A stretch of DNA of 64,000 bases from Acheta domesticus (GCA_031308135.1 JAHLJT010008756.1:73257821-73321820); one strand, 5' to 3'; shown: positions 22,629 to 34,419, counted from the stretch's first letter. The notes: a model not told the origin generated them from the letters alone. Program-made: numbers and translations.

Positions 22629-23215
22629 TATTCACTGTAAAAGTGTATAGATTTGTTTAGACCCCTCCTTATTTTGAAATACCATTGTTAGAGACAGCTA
22701 ATTTTGAAACAAAATGTCAGGGATGTTGACAACAGAATCGTATTTGAGTGTAACGAACATAAAATTGGTTTTGAAGATTGCACTAGTCTTTGGTACAAAC
22801 TTGATGTGGAAACTTTCTCATACCGTCCAACAAATTGAACAATTAAAATGATTGTTTATAACGATTGGAACTGTTGTTAATAAGGAGAGTAAATTGTGGG
22901 CGCAAAGCCAGGCTGTATGGCCAGCTAGTGTGGACCTACATGCTTTACCGTTCTGTTTGAGGTTTCTAATATTCACGAACATCGTCTCTGACATTCAGTG
23001 TCTGGTTACGAATTGAACCTCGTCCAATTCATTAAAAAACAATTATTTTGGAGTAATTGCTCGTTCTGGACCTATGGTTTCCTAACACTCTATATACAAA
23101 AGTAAAATAAGAAGATAATCACGCTAATCACACACGTGCCATTAACTGCAAAATAACAAAATCAACTAAATACAATGCACGCATTTCACAAACCCTAATC
23201 TGACAAGAGGAGTTT
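22629..23215. other. Anonymous sequence, no feature seen
   Basis: AT-rich sequence between the mariner and family D, with no coding or repeat signal I recognise. Confidence 0.4.
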
Positions 23216-23220
23216 AATGA

Positions 23221-25134
23221 GTCGTTAAAGTCGACGGAAGGGTTTACTGGTCGGTCAAAATTTGATGAATATTTTGACAATCATGAAGCGAAACGACCTT
23301 CACGAAACGTAAATGTGACGTTTAACGAGTCGTCAGTAGTTCGACTTCCGTCAAACCTTCTGTTTGAAGAATGTGAAGTCGCCGTTGGAGTAAATTCAGT
23401 CTCCGAACTGTGTTCAGTCGAGAGGTTGCTGACAAATACGCATGTGCAATCAAATTGTTATTCGAGTACCTATTTTATACAAAAGTGATATCGAACATAC
23501 GAATTAAACAAAGCGCAACGAAATATCAGTGATCTTTTGAAAATACATATTTGCATCTGGGCCGGACGTCATCCAACGTTTAATATTACTGCAGTATTCA
23601 TTTGAAATAAAAATTTCAATTTTTTCAATGCCAAAACCGTTCCCTGGAAATCTGCCAAGCATAAAAGCACAGCTGAAAAGGGAAAATCATTTGCCCGTTG
23701 AAATGCATGTGCAACGTGGTGCATCTGTTTCAACTACAGAGGCTTTTAAAACAGATGCATATTATACAGGTCTTCTTCTTTCTTTCAATAATTTTTATTT
23801 ATAGTCGCATCAACGTCATGGTCATTAGCGACTATATACACTGTACATTAGAGATTACATGTATATCATTAAATTACAATTGACATTATGGGATTACAAC
23901 ATTGTAGGAATATACTAATAAATGTATACAGTAATGAGATTAAATATCCTTGAAAATGTTTGCAGCTTTACAAAACTTAATAATATGATCTTGTTCTTCA
24001 GTGGAATACAATATAGCTTCATGTTTGAATTTAAATGATTGTCTTAGTTGATTGAAGTTTGGACACTCTTTAAAAATATGGTCTAGAGTCCTTTGAATTT
24101 TGCACAGTTCACACATTGGAGGGGATCTTTTTTGCAGTAGATGAAGATGGGTTAATTTGGAATGTCCAGATCTTATTCTCGATAGTACAACTTGCTCTCT
24201 GCGATTTATTTTCTTATTGAAGCGTATTGAGTTAAATTTATTTAAGGTTTTATGCATTGAGCTGGCTTTATATTTTGTCCAGTCGTGGTTCCATTTGTTT
24301 GTCATCACTTTCCTTATATACTTCAGAATATCTTCAGTGGTACATGATAATTTGTGTATATTTGTGTTCGATTGTAGATCAATCGAAGAAATAACGTTAC
24401 TATTATCTTGAGTTGAGCACTTCTCACTATTTAGGTTGGATATTAGGTTGGGTACAAGTTCCTCGGGGATCCATGCTAGGATAAGGTTTTTTCCGGATTT
24501 ACATATTTTGAAGTATGTCTCCCTAATGACGATTTCCAAACTTGAACAGTGGATTTTTTGGAAGGCATGTTGAATAACGTGTAGGTCATTTGAAAAAACG
24601 ATGACATTGGAGGAGCATAATTGGCATATAAACTTAAGTGCTGATGTTAAAGCATAGATCGTTGCAGTTGTAGCACTTGTATACTTTTTTAGTTGATACT
24701 TAATTGTTTTATCTTTCATATACACAAAAGCTTCTGTCCCGATATCATTTGTAATTCCATTTATATAAATCAGACAATAGCTATTATATTTGATTCTTAA
24801 TTCAGAGAAGATGGTGTTCCTTTCTTCGAGTGTGGTTGCAGAGCATTGATATTCAGTTAATGATAAATCAATTTGGGGTGTAGGAATTATCCATGGGGGA
24901 ATATTGGAAACTCTCAGTTTTCCAGCTTGAATGTTTTGAGCATTGGTCTCTTTCAGTAGTTCCTCAACTCTTATACAGGTCTTGTACATTGAGAATTTTT
25001 AAGTTATTAATTGCATAACATATTCAGAACGCACGTTTGGTGGGCGATGTTTGTTGTTGGCGATATCGGTGAAAATTATGAGAAATATTTTATATAAATT
25101 TGAAGTATTCCATTAGTTTAATACCTGAAATTCA
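23221..25134 (+). repeat. Family D dispersed repeat, copy 1 (split by a LINE)
   Basis: Bases 23221-23774 and 24971-25134 together match 41757-42458, at a level that keeps long identical stretches (for example GTGTTCAGTCGAGAGGTTGCT and GAACGCACGTTTGGTGGGCG, each quoted in part). The match breaks exactly where the LINE at 23775-24970 sits. The restored unit is about 700 bp. It starts near GTTAAAGTCG and contains paired GACGGAAG/CTTCCGTC segments, which may hint at a DNA element. I see no conserved open frame between the copies, and its class is unknown. Confidence 0.7.
23775..24970 (-). mobile_element. 5'-truncated I-group LINE with 13-bp target duplication
   Basis: TTATACAGGTCTT occurs at 23762-23774 and again at 24971-24983, bracketing the insertion. 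On the minus strand one frame of 349 codons (24989-23940) is open. Its first six codons come from flanking DNA, and the LINE part starts at RVEELLKE. It holds RNase H-like blocks (YINGITNDIGTEAFVY; TSATTATIYALTSALKFI; VIVFSNDLHVIQHAF) and a C-terminal REQVVLSRIRSGHSKLTHLH with a C-x2-C...H...C zinc motif (CELCKIQRTLDHIFKECP). The 3' end has the AGTCGC...GCGACT hairpin. No reverse transcriptase is present because of 5' truncation. Confidence 0.85.
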
Positions 25135-26865
25135 ACAAATGAGACACAAGCCTCGGCATTATTTTCTGTTCAAACAATCGAATCTGTGATTTTATCTTCT
25201 TCGCCGTATTAACATTTTTATTATCTATTAAACAACAAATAAACGCATGTACACGATGATACTAGAAGGATACAGGGATGTTACGTTTTGGTAATGCTTC
25301 CAAGTTTCGAAATTTAAAGTTCTGTTGTGCGGAGACTTCAACATAAAGAATGAAGTAGTGAATGTTTTGAATAAAAACTGCTTAATTTAAAGCGTAGAAA
25401 CTTGGTGCTAGCTGTCTTGCGACGTATGAAATGTTCACGTAATTGGTATTATTATTAACCATATTATTATTATAATTGGTATTATTATTAACCATCATAA
25501 ATAACCCATCTCTAGCAATCATCAAAACTCCTGAAGTACAGTATACACTGTTCACAAATTCCTCTTATTCTAAGATCTATCAATTTCACGACGGTTGTTT
25601 AAGCAATTTTCATGAGATTCATTAATGTGAGCTTTTGAAAAATCAATGAAGATTTTTCTTTTTAATTGTTGAGCAACATAATATTATGTTAATGCTTACA
25701 ATTAACAAATAGAGAGACTTCATAAACGATCATTGATGGAAAAATCACTGTTATATCCAATTCTTATGAATTTATTAAATAATTACATAAGTCGTAAATT
25801 AATATTATGCAAGACTAATCGTGAAGTTCGAAAAATTTTAATACTTCAAAAATCAAACGTAATTAAAACATAGATAAACTTAAATGTTTCCAATCCATAA
25901 AAAACTAAGTACAAAAATATATTGTGATAAGGTCCAGAAATGTGATTTTTCCAGAAGTTCCAAAATTGCGATTAAAAATAATCCAAAACCAAGACCCTCC
26001 TTAAAGTTTCTATATGAAGTGGAGATTTGGCAGGTTTTAGAAACGTTTTTGAGAACAAATGCGAAAAAATGAAAATTCAAATTGTGAGGAATTTTTAGTG
26101 CTTTCAGTCTCATGAAGTGTATAATGGGTAACGCAAGGTCCTGTTACAAATTATTTATAACAGGAATTTGTACAAACTTAGTACGGTTTGCAAAATTGGA
26201 GACTTCAGTTGTGATTGGTGTTTCGTGTTTAATTTTGTTTCCTAAGTACTTGGATTACGGAAGAACCTATACCGTCTGAACAAAGACCACTATTACAGGA
26301 AGCCAATCATAGTGAAGAATGATGTTTGCGTATAATCATCGCATCTATTCTGGAATTAGGGCAAGAGTAAGGAGTCTCTGGAGTCTGGAGTTTGGCATCT
26401 TTGGCATCAAAAATCCTATAACCTTCATAGTGTCTATGACTTCAGCAATAGTCATAGCCTTACTCGTGCCCGGAGCTGACACTAATAATGGTGGACAGTT
26501 GAGTGTAAATGTGGTAATAAAAACGTTTTTATTGTAGTTAAGTAAAGACAGAATAGGATAAAATGTCACTTATATAACAAAAGAAATTGAAATGCGCTCA
26601 CAAAAGTTCTTAATAACGTCGAATGATATGAATCTATGGAAGCGAATGAAATATATTTATGCGGGCTATCCCTTTCAGGTATTGAACAAAAAGAGAAAGG
26701 CTCAGAATGAAATGTAATGACTAGAGGCATGCCTTCGGACGAAGAAAATGTTTATCTATACAGTTATGTACAGTTCCAAATGTAACGTGAAACAAAAATT
26801 AAAACAATTAAACCTGAATCTTTTGAAAAATACATTAACACACTAACAACGTTCGATTCAATAAA
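25135..26865. other. Anonymous AT-rich sequence
   Basis: A short local duplication of AATTGGTATTATTATTAACC occurs at about 25440 and 25475. I see nothing else assignable, and the open frames at 25880-26113 and 26319-26569 have no family resemblance. Confidence 0.4.
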
Positions 26866-26867
26866 AT

Positions 26868-27480
26868 ATGCCTCCAATGCGATACATGTGTTACTTTCTC
26901 GCTACCGTTTACGCAGTAGAGAAAATGTTACATAATGATGCGCCGAAAAACGGTGAATTTGCGTCAGAACACTCTTATTGCAGGCCTCTGGTAAAGAAAA
27001 AGTGGATAACTCCAGTTGCTAAATTTAGAAAAAGTCCTCTAATACATGGTGCAGTCAGAATCCGTGTTTTGTGGCTCCTTCATACCGAAAACACGAATGA
27101 TGGCAAAAAGTCTTGTCTTTCTTTCTGTGAACAACGCTAGAGGCTAAACCGTTTAGCCGATTTTCTCCAAAATTGATATTCCCCAACCGATCTGTCTAAT
27201 GTCGCGGCCCCTTGAATTTGAAACCGATTTTTAATTTTGGGGAGTACTTTACACGACTATCCTGGGATGTTTTATAAATTAAAAATGTCCCTATTGATTA
27301 TTTTTTGTTGGATGGTGTGAGGGACGTGGTAAACGTGGACGAAAACAATGGTGCAAGTCTCACGTTCGTTGAAAACCTTGATTTTTCGAAAAATGCAAAA
27401 GTTCAACTTTTTTTGGCGTCTTCCTACAAATAAAATATTAAAGATGGATATTTTTTATTAATTAAATGTTCCTTAAAGAT
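26868..27480 (+). repeat. Family R copy
   Basis: It follows the order of 10727-11290: TTACTTTCTCGCTAC and GTAGAGAAAATG (terminal stem), ATAATGATGCGCCGAAAAA, AAAAGTGGATAACTCCAGTTGC, CATGGTGCAGTCAGAATCC, TTTCTGTGAACAACGC, AACCGTTTAGCCGATTTTC, CCAAAATTGATATTCCCC, then GGGGAGTACTTTACACG. It supplies the second example of the terminal stem, with paired base changes relative to copy 10727. Non-coding. Confidence 0.6.
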
Positions 27481-27829
27481 AGATTATGAAAGAAGGTACA
27501 ATATTTTGAAAATGTTAATACTTTTGCGTAATTTTGCGTGAAAATACGTGCGAAAAAGTGCGCGCTGTTTTACCATTAGTTTTTTTTTAATATGGCCAGA
27601 ATGACGGATCACAGGAGCAGCGAATCGTAACGATCGCTCACACACATCAAAGTATTCCACTTCCATTCCATAATACTTACAAAACTTACCTTTTGACACA
27701 TGGTGTCAAAAACACCGTAATATATAGACTTTTATACGTGATACAAATGGAATTCCGTATCCATGTGAGATACACATGAGATGTTCTACAGAATTTGGGG
27801 TGTCTGAAGGAAAAACGTAACTTGATTGA

Positions 27830-28025
27830 CCGGTGACCAGCGACCTGTCGGCTTGGCCACCCCTGGTCCAGAGCGGTCACCGTATTCATGAAGGGCAGGT
27901 CGGCCGACGGAGCGGCCACGAGCCTTCTAACGTTACTGTCCGTCGCGGCAAGGCGCCCGCCGTCAAAGAGACGTCTTATCGGGCCTCGCGTCTTGTTCGG
28001 ACGACGGCACCGCGTCTTTTTGTCG
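27830..28025. other. GC-rich block before the tandem array
   Basis: GC-rich, CpG-dense sequence with CGGTGACCAGCGACCTGTCG and GGTCGGCCGACGGAGC-type motifs. Overlapping open frames on both strands have no recognisable product. It directly adjoins the first unit of the array. Confidence 0.4.
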
Positions 28026-29470
28026 GAGGTCAGGCGCGCGGCGTCGCGTCGCCCGCGGGGGAACAAGCGCGCAGCGGTGTACCTACAATGAAGGGGCTTG
28101 GGTGAGGTTCAACACACCTCGCAGGAAAACGACTGGAGGATGCCATGCAGGACGCTGTTCGATTTGAGGGTACTGCTCAAAATTTGTCATAATTAACGCT
28201 TTCTACGGCTGACATTCCGCATCTAGGAACTATGATCTGAATACCGATCTATCCTTGTGGAATTTGTCATCACAAATCGTGTCCCAAGCAAGTATTCTCT
28301 TTTTCTCCTTTCCCCCACCTGTTAATCCACCATTGATTCACGATAATACTCAACATATGAAGTCATCCGTCCGCCATCCGACAAACTATGTAGTCAGAGT
28401 GTGGCCGTGAAGTTCAGGCGAGCTGTCGCCTCGCTGGCGAGGGAACAAGCGAGCAGCCGTGTTCCTACAATGAAGAATTTTGGGCGAGTTTCATCTGTAC
28501 ACCGCACAGGAAAACGAAAATAATATTCCATGCTGAACGGTGTGAGTTAGAATTGCGACTACTAGTTGAACGTCAAGATAATTACCGCGTTATACTGCTT
28601 ACATTCCGCCTGTTGAACAATCGTTCTGATACTGGTCGATCCTTGCGGAATTCGTAATGCACTATCGTGTCTATGACAGGTGTTCTCAGGGCTTTTTCCC
28701 CCCTTGCCTCTTAATCCACCATTGGTTCACGATCATTCTAATCACATCAACATCGTCATTCACCATGTGCAAAGTATTTAATCAAGTTGTGGCCATGGAG
28801 GTCAGAGGCTCTGTCGCCTCGCCGGCGGAGAACAAGCGCCAGCCAGGACGTACAATAAAGGGCCTTGGGTGATTCCACACCCTGCGGAATGTAGAATTCT
28901 ATGCTGGATTGTGTGCGTGTTAAGATTCGAGGATACTGCTCAAAATTTGGCAAAATCAACGGCTTACATTCCGCTTCTAGGACTTGTGATGCTAATTGCA
29001 TACAATGTGTCGGGAATTTCTCAAGCTCAAAACGTGTCCATGGTAGGTGTTCTCGAAGTTTTTCCTTTTCCCCTGCCACTTAATGGACCATTGGTTTACG
29101 ATCATTGTAATCATTTCAACATCAATATCGTCCATCTGTCAAACTATTTAGGTCTGCCTACGAGGATGAATAAGCGCGCAGCGGTGTACCTACAATGAAG
29201 GTGTTTGAGTGACGTTCAACACACCCTGTAGGAAAAAGACTGTACAATTCATGCATGATGGTGTGCGAGATAGATTTGCAAGTCCTGGTTAAACCTCACG
29301 ATAGTTAACGCGTTCTCCGGCGTATACGACATCTTTAGAGACTCATTCTAATACTGGGCGATCATTTGGAATTTGTCATGCTTAAAACGTGTTTATGGCA
29401 GGTGTTCTCGGGTTTTTTCTTTTTTCTCTGCCTCTTGGAGGACCATTGGTTCACGATCATTATAATCATA
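28026..29470 (+). repeat. Degenerate tandem array, units 1-4
   Basis: Four units follow each other. Landmark AACAAGCG / AATAAGCG lies at 28062, 28444, 28831 and 29169, giving periods of 382, 387 and 338 bp. Each unit has, in order, a GTCAGGC...GTCGCC GC-rich start, the CAAGCG landmark, CCTACAATGAAG, TTCAACACACC, GGAAAACGACTG, TGCTCAAA...TTGGCA/TCATAAT, CTTACATTCCGC, CGATCCTTGTGGAATT, TGGCAGGTGTTCTCGGG, and a CACGATCATT...CATCATC end. Units differ at many positions, so the array is old. Unit 4 stops at its last third. Confidence 0.8.
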
Positions 29471-30630
29471 CACTACTGTTTGTGAAAAGTGCTATACCAA
29501 GAAGGAGACATACTATTACAATGAAATTTATTCCATAGATTAGGAATATCATAATATACAAATGAATAGCTATTGGTTAAAAGGACTTAAGTCACACCAA
29601 AAACATGTTTGCTTACCGAAATATATTTTTTGAACACAGGCGCACTTGCGGATTTGTTAAAAGAACCTAAGTTCGCACACTGCATACAGACAATAAAACA
29701 TACTTCTAGTTTACTTTATTTTGAAAGGGCTTAAGTCCAGGATATCAGCCCTTGAAAAAACGAAGTTTATGTTCTTCTAGAGTACCCCATCTTTGGACCA
29801 GTTTTACAGCTGATATGGCAATGTAGCTTAGTCATTGTTGATGGTTCGGTGTTGGAAGTAAAGTCACAATGTAACCCAGTGTAATTTACCATAGATTCTG
29901 TTCCTGAAATAGATGCTGCAGATGATGGTGTTAGGAAACCAAGAGGCGTGGAAATCCAGGTAATTATAAAAGAAATGTAATTAAAAAGGCTACGCTTTTG
30001 GGGAAAGAGCAGGAAAATCATGTTGGGATAATGCCGAGATCTAGACGCTTAAGTGCTGACTGCAAGTGTCGGAAGAACTGTTTCTCAAGAATATCAGAAG
30101 AGAATAGACTGACATTCTTCACGCATTTTTACAATAGTTACTCAGGTAATTTGAGCATGATATTTATTTGCAAAGTGCTGACCGATGTTGAATGTGTAAA
30201 AAGGAGACCAAGAAATGTAGAAGAGAAGAAAGGAAAAAGCATTCATTCAGATACCACTTAATGGTTGGAACACGATTTGAAGTATGTCTACTAGAATTTC
30301 TTGCGATATTATCAGTTGGTATGAAGAGAATTATAGCATTAAGAGCAGTTAAGGCAGCAGGAAAAAGCACAGTAGATATGCGTACCAAACATACAAGCTT
30401 CTCTTTCAGCTGACAGTAAAATTGAAGTTCATGATCATATGAAGTCTTTTCCAGCAAAAGATAGCTACATAGTGGAGAGCAAGTTGTTTCTCCATGCAGA
30501 CTTAAATATGCTCCATGAAGATTAAGAGCTCTTCGCAAGCATAACTGAATTTAAAGCATACAACAGTTAACTGAAATAATCCTTCACAACAGTTTTTCTT
30601 TTAAATTTATTGCTGACGAAGTGAATCAAT
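29471..30630. other. Block interrupting the tandem array
   Basis: The array stops after its CACGATCATT landmark and resumes at 30631 with the TTCACCACAC landmark, missing about 130 bp of a unit. The intervening ~1160 bp are unrelated to the array and hold the pseudogene at 29790-30530. Near 29580, 29660 and 29725 similar AAAGGACTTAAGTC / AAAGGGCTTAAGTCC motifs recur. I cannot find a clean target duplication, so insertion mechanism is open. Confidence 0.5.
29790..30530 (+). pseudogene. Broken transposon-associated insect multicopy gene
   Basis: Across frames the plus strand reads EIDAADDGVRKPRG and then KRNVIKKATLLGKE. DCKCRKNCFSRISEENRL follows at 30058-30110. Next are FRYHLMVGTRFEVCLLEFLAILS at 30250-30315 and AVKAAGKSTVDMRTKHTS at 30345-30400. 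Last come DSKIEVHDHMKSFPAKDSY and LFLHADLNMLHED at 30415-30525. I recall proteins of this layout (Cys-rich KISEE block, an internal RxGKH-type segment, a H-x3-FP-x-SHYSR block) as highly repeated hypothetical insect genes, probably transposon-derived. The function is unknown to me. At least three frameshifts make it non-functional. Confidence 0.55.
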
Positions 30631-31677
30631 TTTGGTTCACCACACTCAGGAAGGAACACGACTGGAAAATTCCATGCAATACGGTGTGCAAATTAGATTT
30701 GAGTGTACTGCTCAAACATTGCCACAATGAACGCGTTCTACGGCTTACCTTCCTCCTCTGGGGACAGTGATTCTAATACCGATCCTTGTGGAATTTGTTA
30801 TGCAGAAAACGCACCCATGTTATGGGAGATTTTTTCCTTTTTATCCTATATCTTAATCCAACATTGGTTCATGTTCATTCTAATCATATCAACATCATTA
30901 TCGCCCATGCGTCAAACTATTTTGTCAAGTTGCGGCTCTTAAAAGTCAGGCGCGCTGTTGCCTTGTCGGCGGGAAACAAGCGTCACGCTTCCCCTGTAAG
31001 GGGCTTCAACGAGGTTCAACACACTCCGCAGAAAAATGTCTTTAAAACGTAGAATTCTATGCAGGCCGGTGTGCAAGTTAGATTTGAGGGAACTGCTCAA
31101 ATTTTGTCATAATTAACGCGTTCTACGTCTTACATCCCGCTTCTAGAAACTGTGAGTCCAAAAGCGTTCGATTTTTGTGCAGTTTCTCATTCACAAAACG
31201 TATCCATGGCAAGTGTTCTCGGGGTTTTCTCTTTGCCCTTCACTCTTAATAGACCATTGGTTCATTAGTGTGGCCATTGAGTTCAGGCGCACGACGTCGC
31301 GTCCCCAGGTGGGGGGGGGGGAGGAGGACAAGCGCGCAGCGGTGTACCTACAATGAAGGGGCTTGGGTGAGGTAGAACACACCCCGTAGGAAAACGACTG
31401 GAGGATGCCATGTAGGACGCTGTTACATTTGAAGGTACTGCTCAAACCTTGATATAATTAACGCGTTCTACGGCTTACACTCCGCATTTGGGAACTGTGA
31501 TTCTAATACCGGTCGATCCTTGTGGAATTTGACATGCACAAAACGTGACCTTGGCAGGTGTTCTCGTGGAATTTTCTTTTCTCCGGTCTCTTAATTTACC
31601 ATTCGTTCCCGATCACTGTAATCATATGGACATCATCACTCATACTTCAAATTATTTAGTCAAAGTGTCGCCAAACA
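30631..31677 (+). repeat. Degenerate tandem array, units 5-7
   Basis: A partial unit (30631-30945) is followed by two more, with the AACAAGCG / GACAAGCG landmark at 30975 and 31327 (period 352 bp). A G11-12 homopolymer inside unit 7 (31313-31323) lies at the GC-rich start. The last unit ends at GTCAAAGTGTCGCC. Confidence 0.75.
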
Positions 31678-31833
31678 GTCTTACTCACTGACGTTAAAAA
31701 AGTGAGCGTATTTTTAGTTTTATCTTGTATATTTGAATATTACATGGCCTATTTTTCTGAGTCACAAAGACAATTTACAGATACTAATTTAGTGAACTTT
31801 CTAGATTCACACTCAAATTGTTTTTCAATTTAA

Positions 31834-32070
31834 GGGCTCAGCAGAACAAGGGGATATCCTACAAAGACATAGTTTGGAGATAATTAGTTTTACCTGTACT
31901 TCCTCCATATAACTTAAAACGTTTTTAAACTTAAAAAAATACACTTGTTTATAAGACCATAAGGGATTTAAATAACATATTACACTAAAACAATAATATT
32001 TGAAGCGTTGTTTAATACCTATATCTCATTTTCCCAAAAAATATGGGTATCCCCTTGGTCTACTGAGCGC
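31834..32070. mobile_element. Short inverted-repeat element (MITE-like)
   Basis: GGGCTCAGCAGAACAAGGGG (31834) and the inverted CCCCTTGGTCTACTGAGCGC (to 32070) pair over about 26 bp with few mismatches, enclosing about 185 bp of AT-rich, non-coding DNA. The flanks TCAATTTA and TCAATTAT are similar and may be an eroded target duplication. Confidence 0.6.
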
Positions 32071-33835
32071 ATCAATTATTAGTATTGCAGGGGAGCGCAA
32101 TCGTTGATTTACCTAACCTATACACGTTCTGGAAAATATTCACGCCTAATTCTGAAAGATATTTACTCATATTATTATCATGAAGTATATTACGTTACAT
32201 ATGTAATTAACTGTCGCAGGGTTGCAGTTTAAATACATTTTTCTTCATCTTACAGTTCTTACAATATGATCTTGCTATATGTTTATTTACATTTTATATT
32301 TATATATACTTACTTCAGCTCTCAGATTAGATATGGTTTTCGACAAATATTAAGACGTTTGTGTAACAATATTCATTATTTTTTTCTAAAATCCATACAT
32401 GGTTAGTCAATTCATGTGGTAATCAGTTTTCTCATTTATAAGATGAAAATATGTTTTATTTGTCATTTTGGTGAGAAAATCCACTGCAGTTTCTTAATAA
32501 TAATAATTATTAATAATTATTTCTCTTCGATTATGAAGGTCATGCTTAAAGGCGAGTCGAGTAGCCGAGGATATTTAAGGTAATTTCGAAGAAAAAATCC
32601 ACTATTTGAGGATACAAACGACATAACAAGAAAAATTTGTGTATTGATGGAATTAGGGTGAGATTTAATCAATTATTGAGACCACCTTGTATTGAGCTCG
32701 GCCCCACGATTGCGTCGAGAACTATCTGGCGAAGCACAAAGCCTTCCTGTTCTATCAATGTACAGTAACATTTTAGTGACTAATGGAAAACAAAGAATAT
32801 TAATAGAAACAAAACGAATCTAAACGAACGCAAAGTCCAAATCAGCAAACAAAAAATACGCAGTTCAGAGCAAGTGCACTATTCAGACACACAAACACAC
32901 GTCCATAGAAACTACAAATTGATACTCTCCACGCTGGTGAATATATCTCAACAGGACTGAAATTTAATTTTCTTTATTTCTATCTTATCGCGACAATTAT
33001 TACCTAGAATTGGAAATTTGACAAAGTATTTTAGCCTTTTTAGAAACTCATCCAATAAATAAATGATAAAATTATTCAAAGTTTTGGCGGTTACCTTAAC
33101 AGATTAAATGCACATTATTTCAGTCAGTATTAACCGCCACAAAAAATTACAGGTCCCACCGCCTATTTCGTAACCTGCCTGCCATCTGCGTTAGCGCCTT
33201 AGTCAATCGCTTTCTCTACCATTACCACACGACGTCAGAAAATTAACGTAAAATTTAACCATCATTGCAATCAGCGGAATCGATGCTAAAAATCAAACTG
33301 ACAAGTGTTTAATGTCGATTATGCGTTATAGATAAAGACGAAGAAGAATAAAAAAGGATATTTTTTTAATTTTTAAGTTAAAGTTACGTTTACATTGTAC
33401 AGTACAATGTCATTGTGTGTTATGGGTATATGTGCCATTAACCATGAATTAATTGCGTATTTTCCACTTTGGAGGAGCATTTAAACAGTAATCTAGTTAG
33501 TCATTCGTAATAGGCCCTCATATCATTCAATCCAGAGCTGTCTACTCCTAAAAGACCTAGAGATGAGGTAAGATTTCCACATAATTCCATTAAGAATTTG
33601 ACACTCCCCTGGGGTTCCTGAAAGACACATGACCTGGCCTCCGGGGTCAATGACTTTGTACAAATTATATAAATGGTTTTATCAATATAAATAACTGATT
33701 TAGTGATAATACCTTATTCAATTTTGTTACAAATTCTGAGCGGATGTTTACGGAACGCATTTAACCACCAGCAATTAATAACGCAACGTTGCATAAGCTG
33801 GCGCGTCTTAACGTAATATAGTCCAATTTAAACAC
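32071..33835. other. Anonymous AT-rich sequence, no feature seen
   Basis: I see no coding, RNA or repeat signal beyond a short AAT-rich tract near 32495. Confidence 0.4.
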
Positions 33836-33839
33836 CAAG

Positions 33840-33980
33840 GCATTTCAAGGTCAAGTACTGGACGGAGAAGGAGATCCGGTCATCCAAACGTGAGATTCCT
33901 TACCTCTTAAACTTCTTGGTATTGGAGCTCCCGATTGGATGACAATGTCCCCCTATCCTTCCAACCCGAGACCTTGTGCT
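33840..33980. mobile_element. Palindromic MITE, copy 1
   Basis: It matches 37470-37607 in order: GCATTTCAAGGTC, CTGGACGGAGAAGGAGAT, CGGTCATCCAA, a centre with TTAAACTTCTTGGTATTGG, AGCTCCCGATTGGATG, and CCTATCCTTCCAACCCGAG. The arms are complementary to each other, more weakly than in copy 2. Both copies are preceded by ATTTAAAC, so that may belong to the element. Confidence 0.6.
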
Positions 33981-34201
33981 ACTGTATATAAATAGAGTAT
34001 GAGAATCGATGTATTTTTTTTTCGATTTCCCCCCCACCATTTACCCTGATGGGGCGGGAATTTATTCAAGTAAGGGATATACATAAAATAAACTCCACCC
34101 AATTTGGCTTCTGGAGTGAGGGGAGGGCGTGTATCTTAAAAATACTATCTTACGAACTAACTTACTACTAACTTAAAACTATTACATGGTTGGCCTCTTT
34201 G

Positions 34202-34260
34202 GGCCTAGCCTAGTTTATGTAGAGGTAACAAAAATTAATACCTGTACATAAACTAGGCAA
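34202..34260. repeat. Strong hairpin
   Basis: GCCTAGTTTATGTAGAGGTA (34208-34227) and TACCTGTACATAAACTAGGC (34239-34258) pair at 19 of 20 positions around an 11-base A/T-rich loop, with further partial pairing of GGCC-containing flanks. The function is unknown. It could be the core of a small foldback element. Confidence 0.65.
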
Positions 34261-34419
34261 GGCCACCATACGTGTCCCCCATATTTGGGGGCAAGAGAGA
34301 CATGTGACAAACAACGTATTTGCTTCACCGCAACTAGCTAACTGCGTCTGCCTGAGCTTTTCCTCGACAAACAGCTACAGAACTGAGACGACTTTACTGA
34401 AAGCAATAAACTCTATTTT

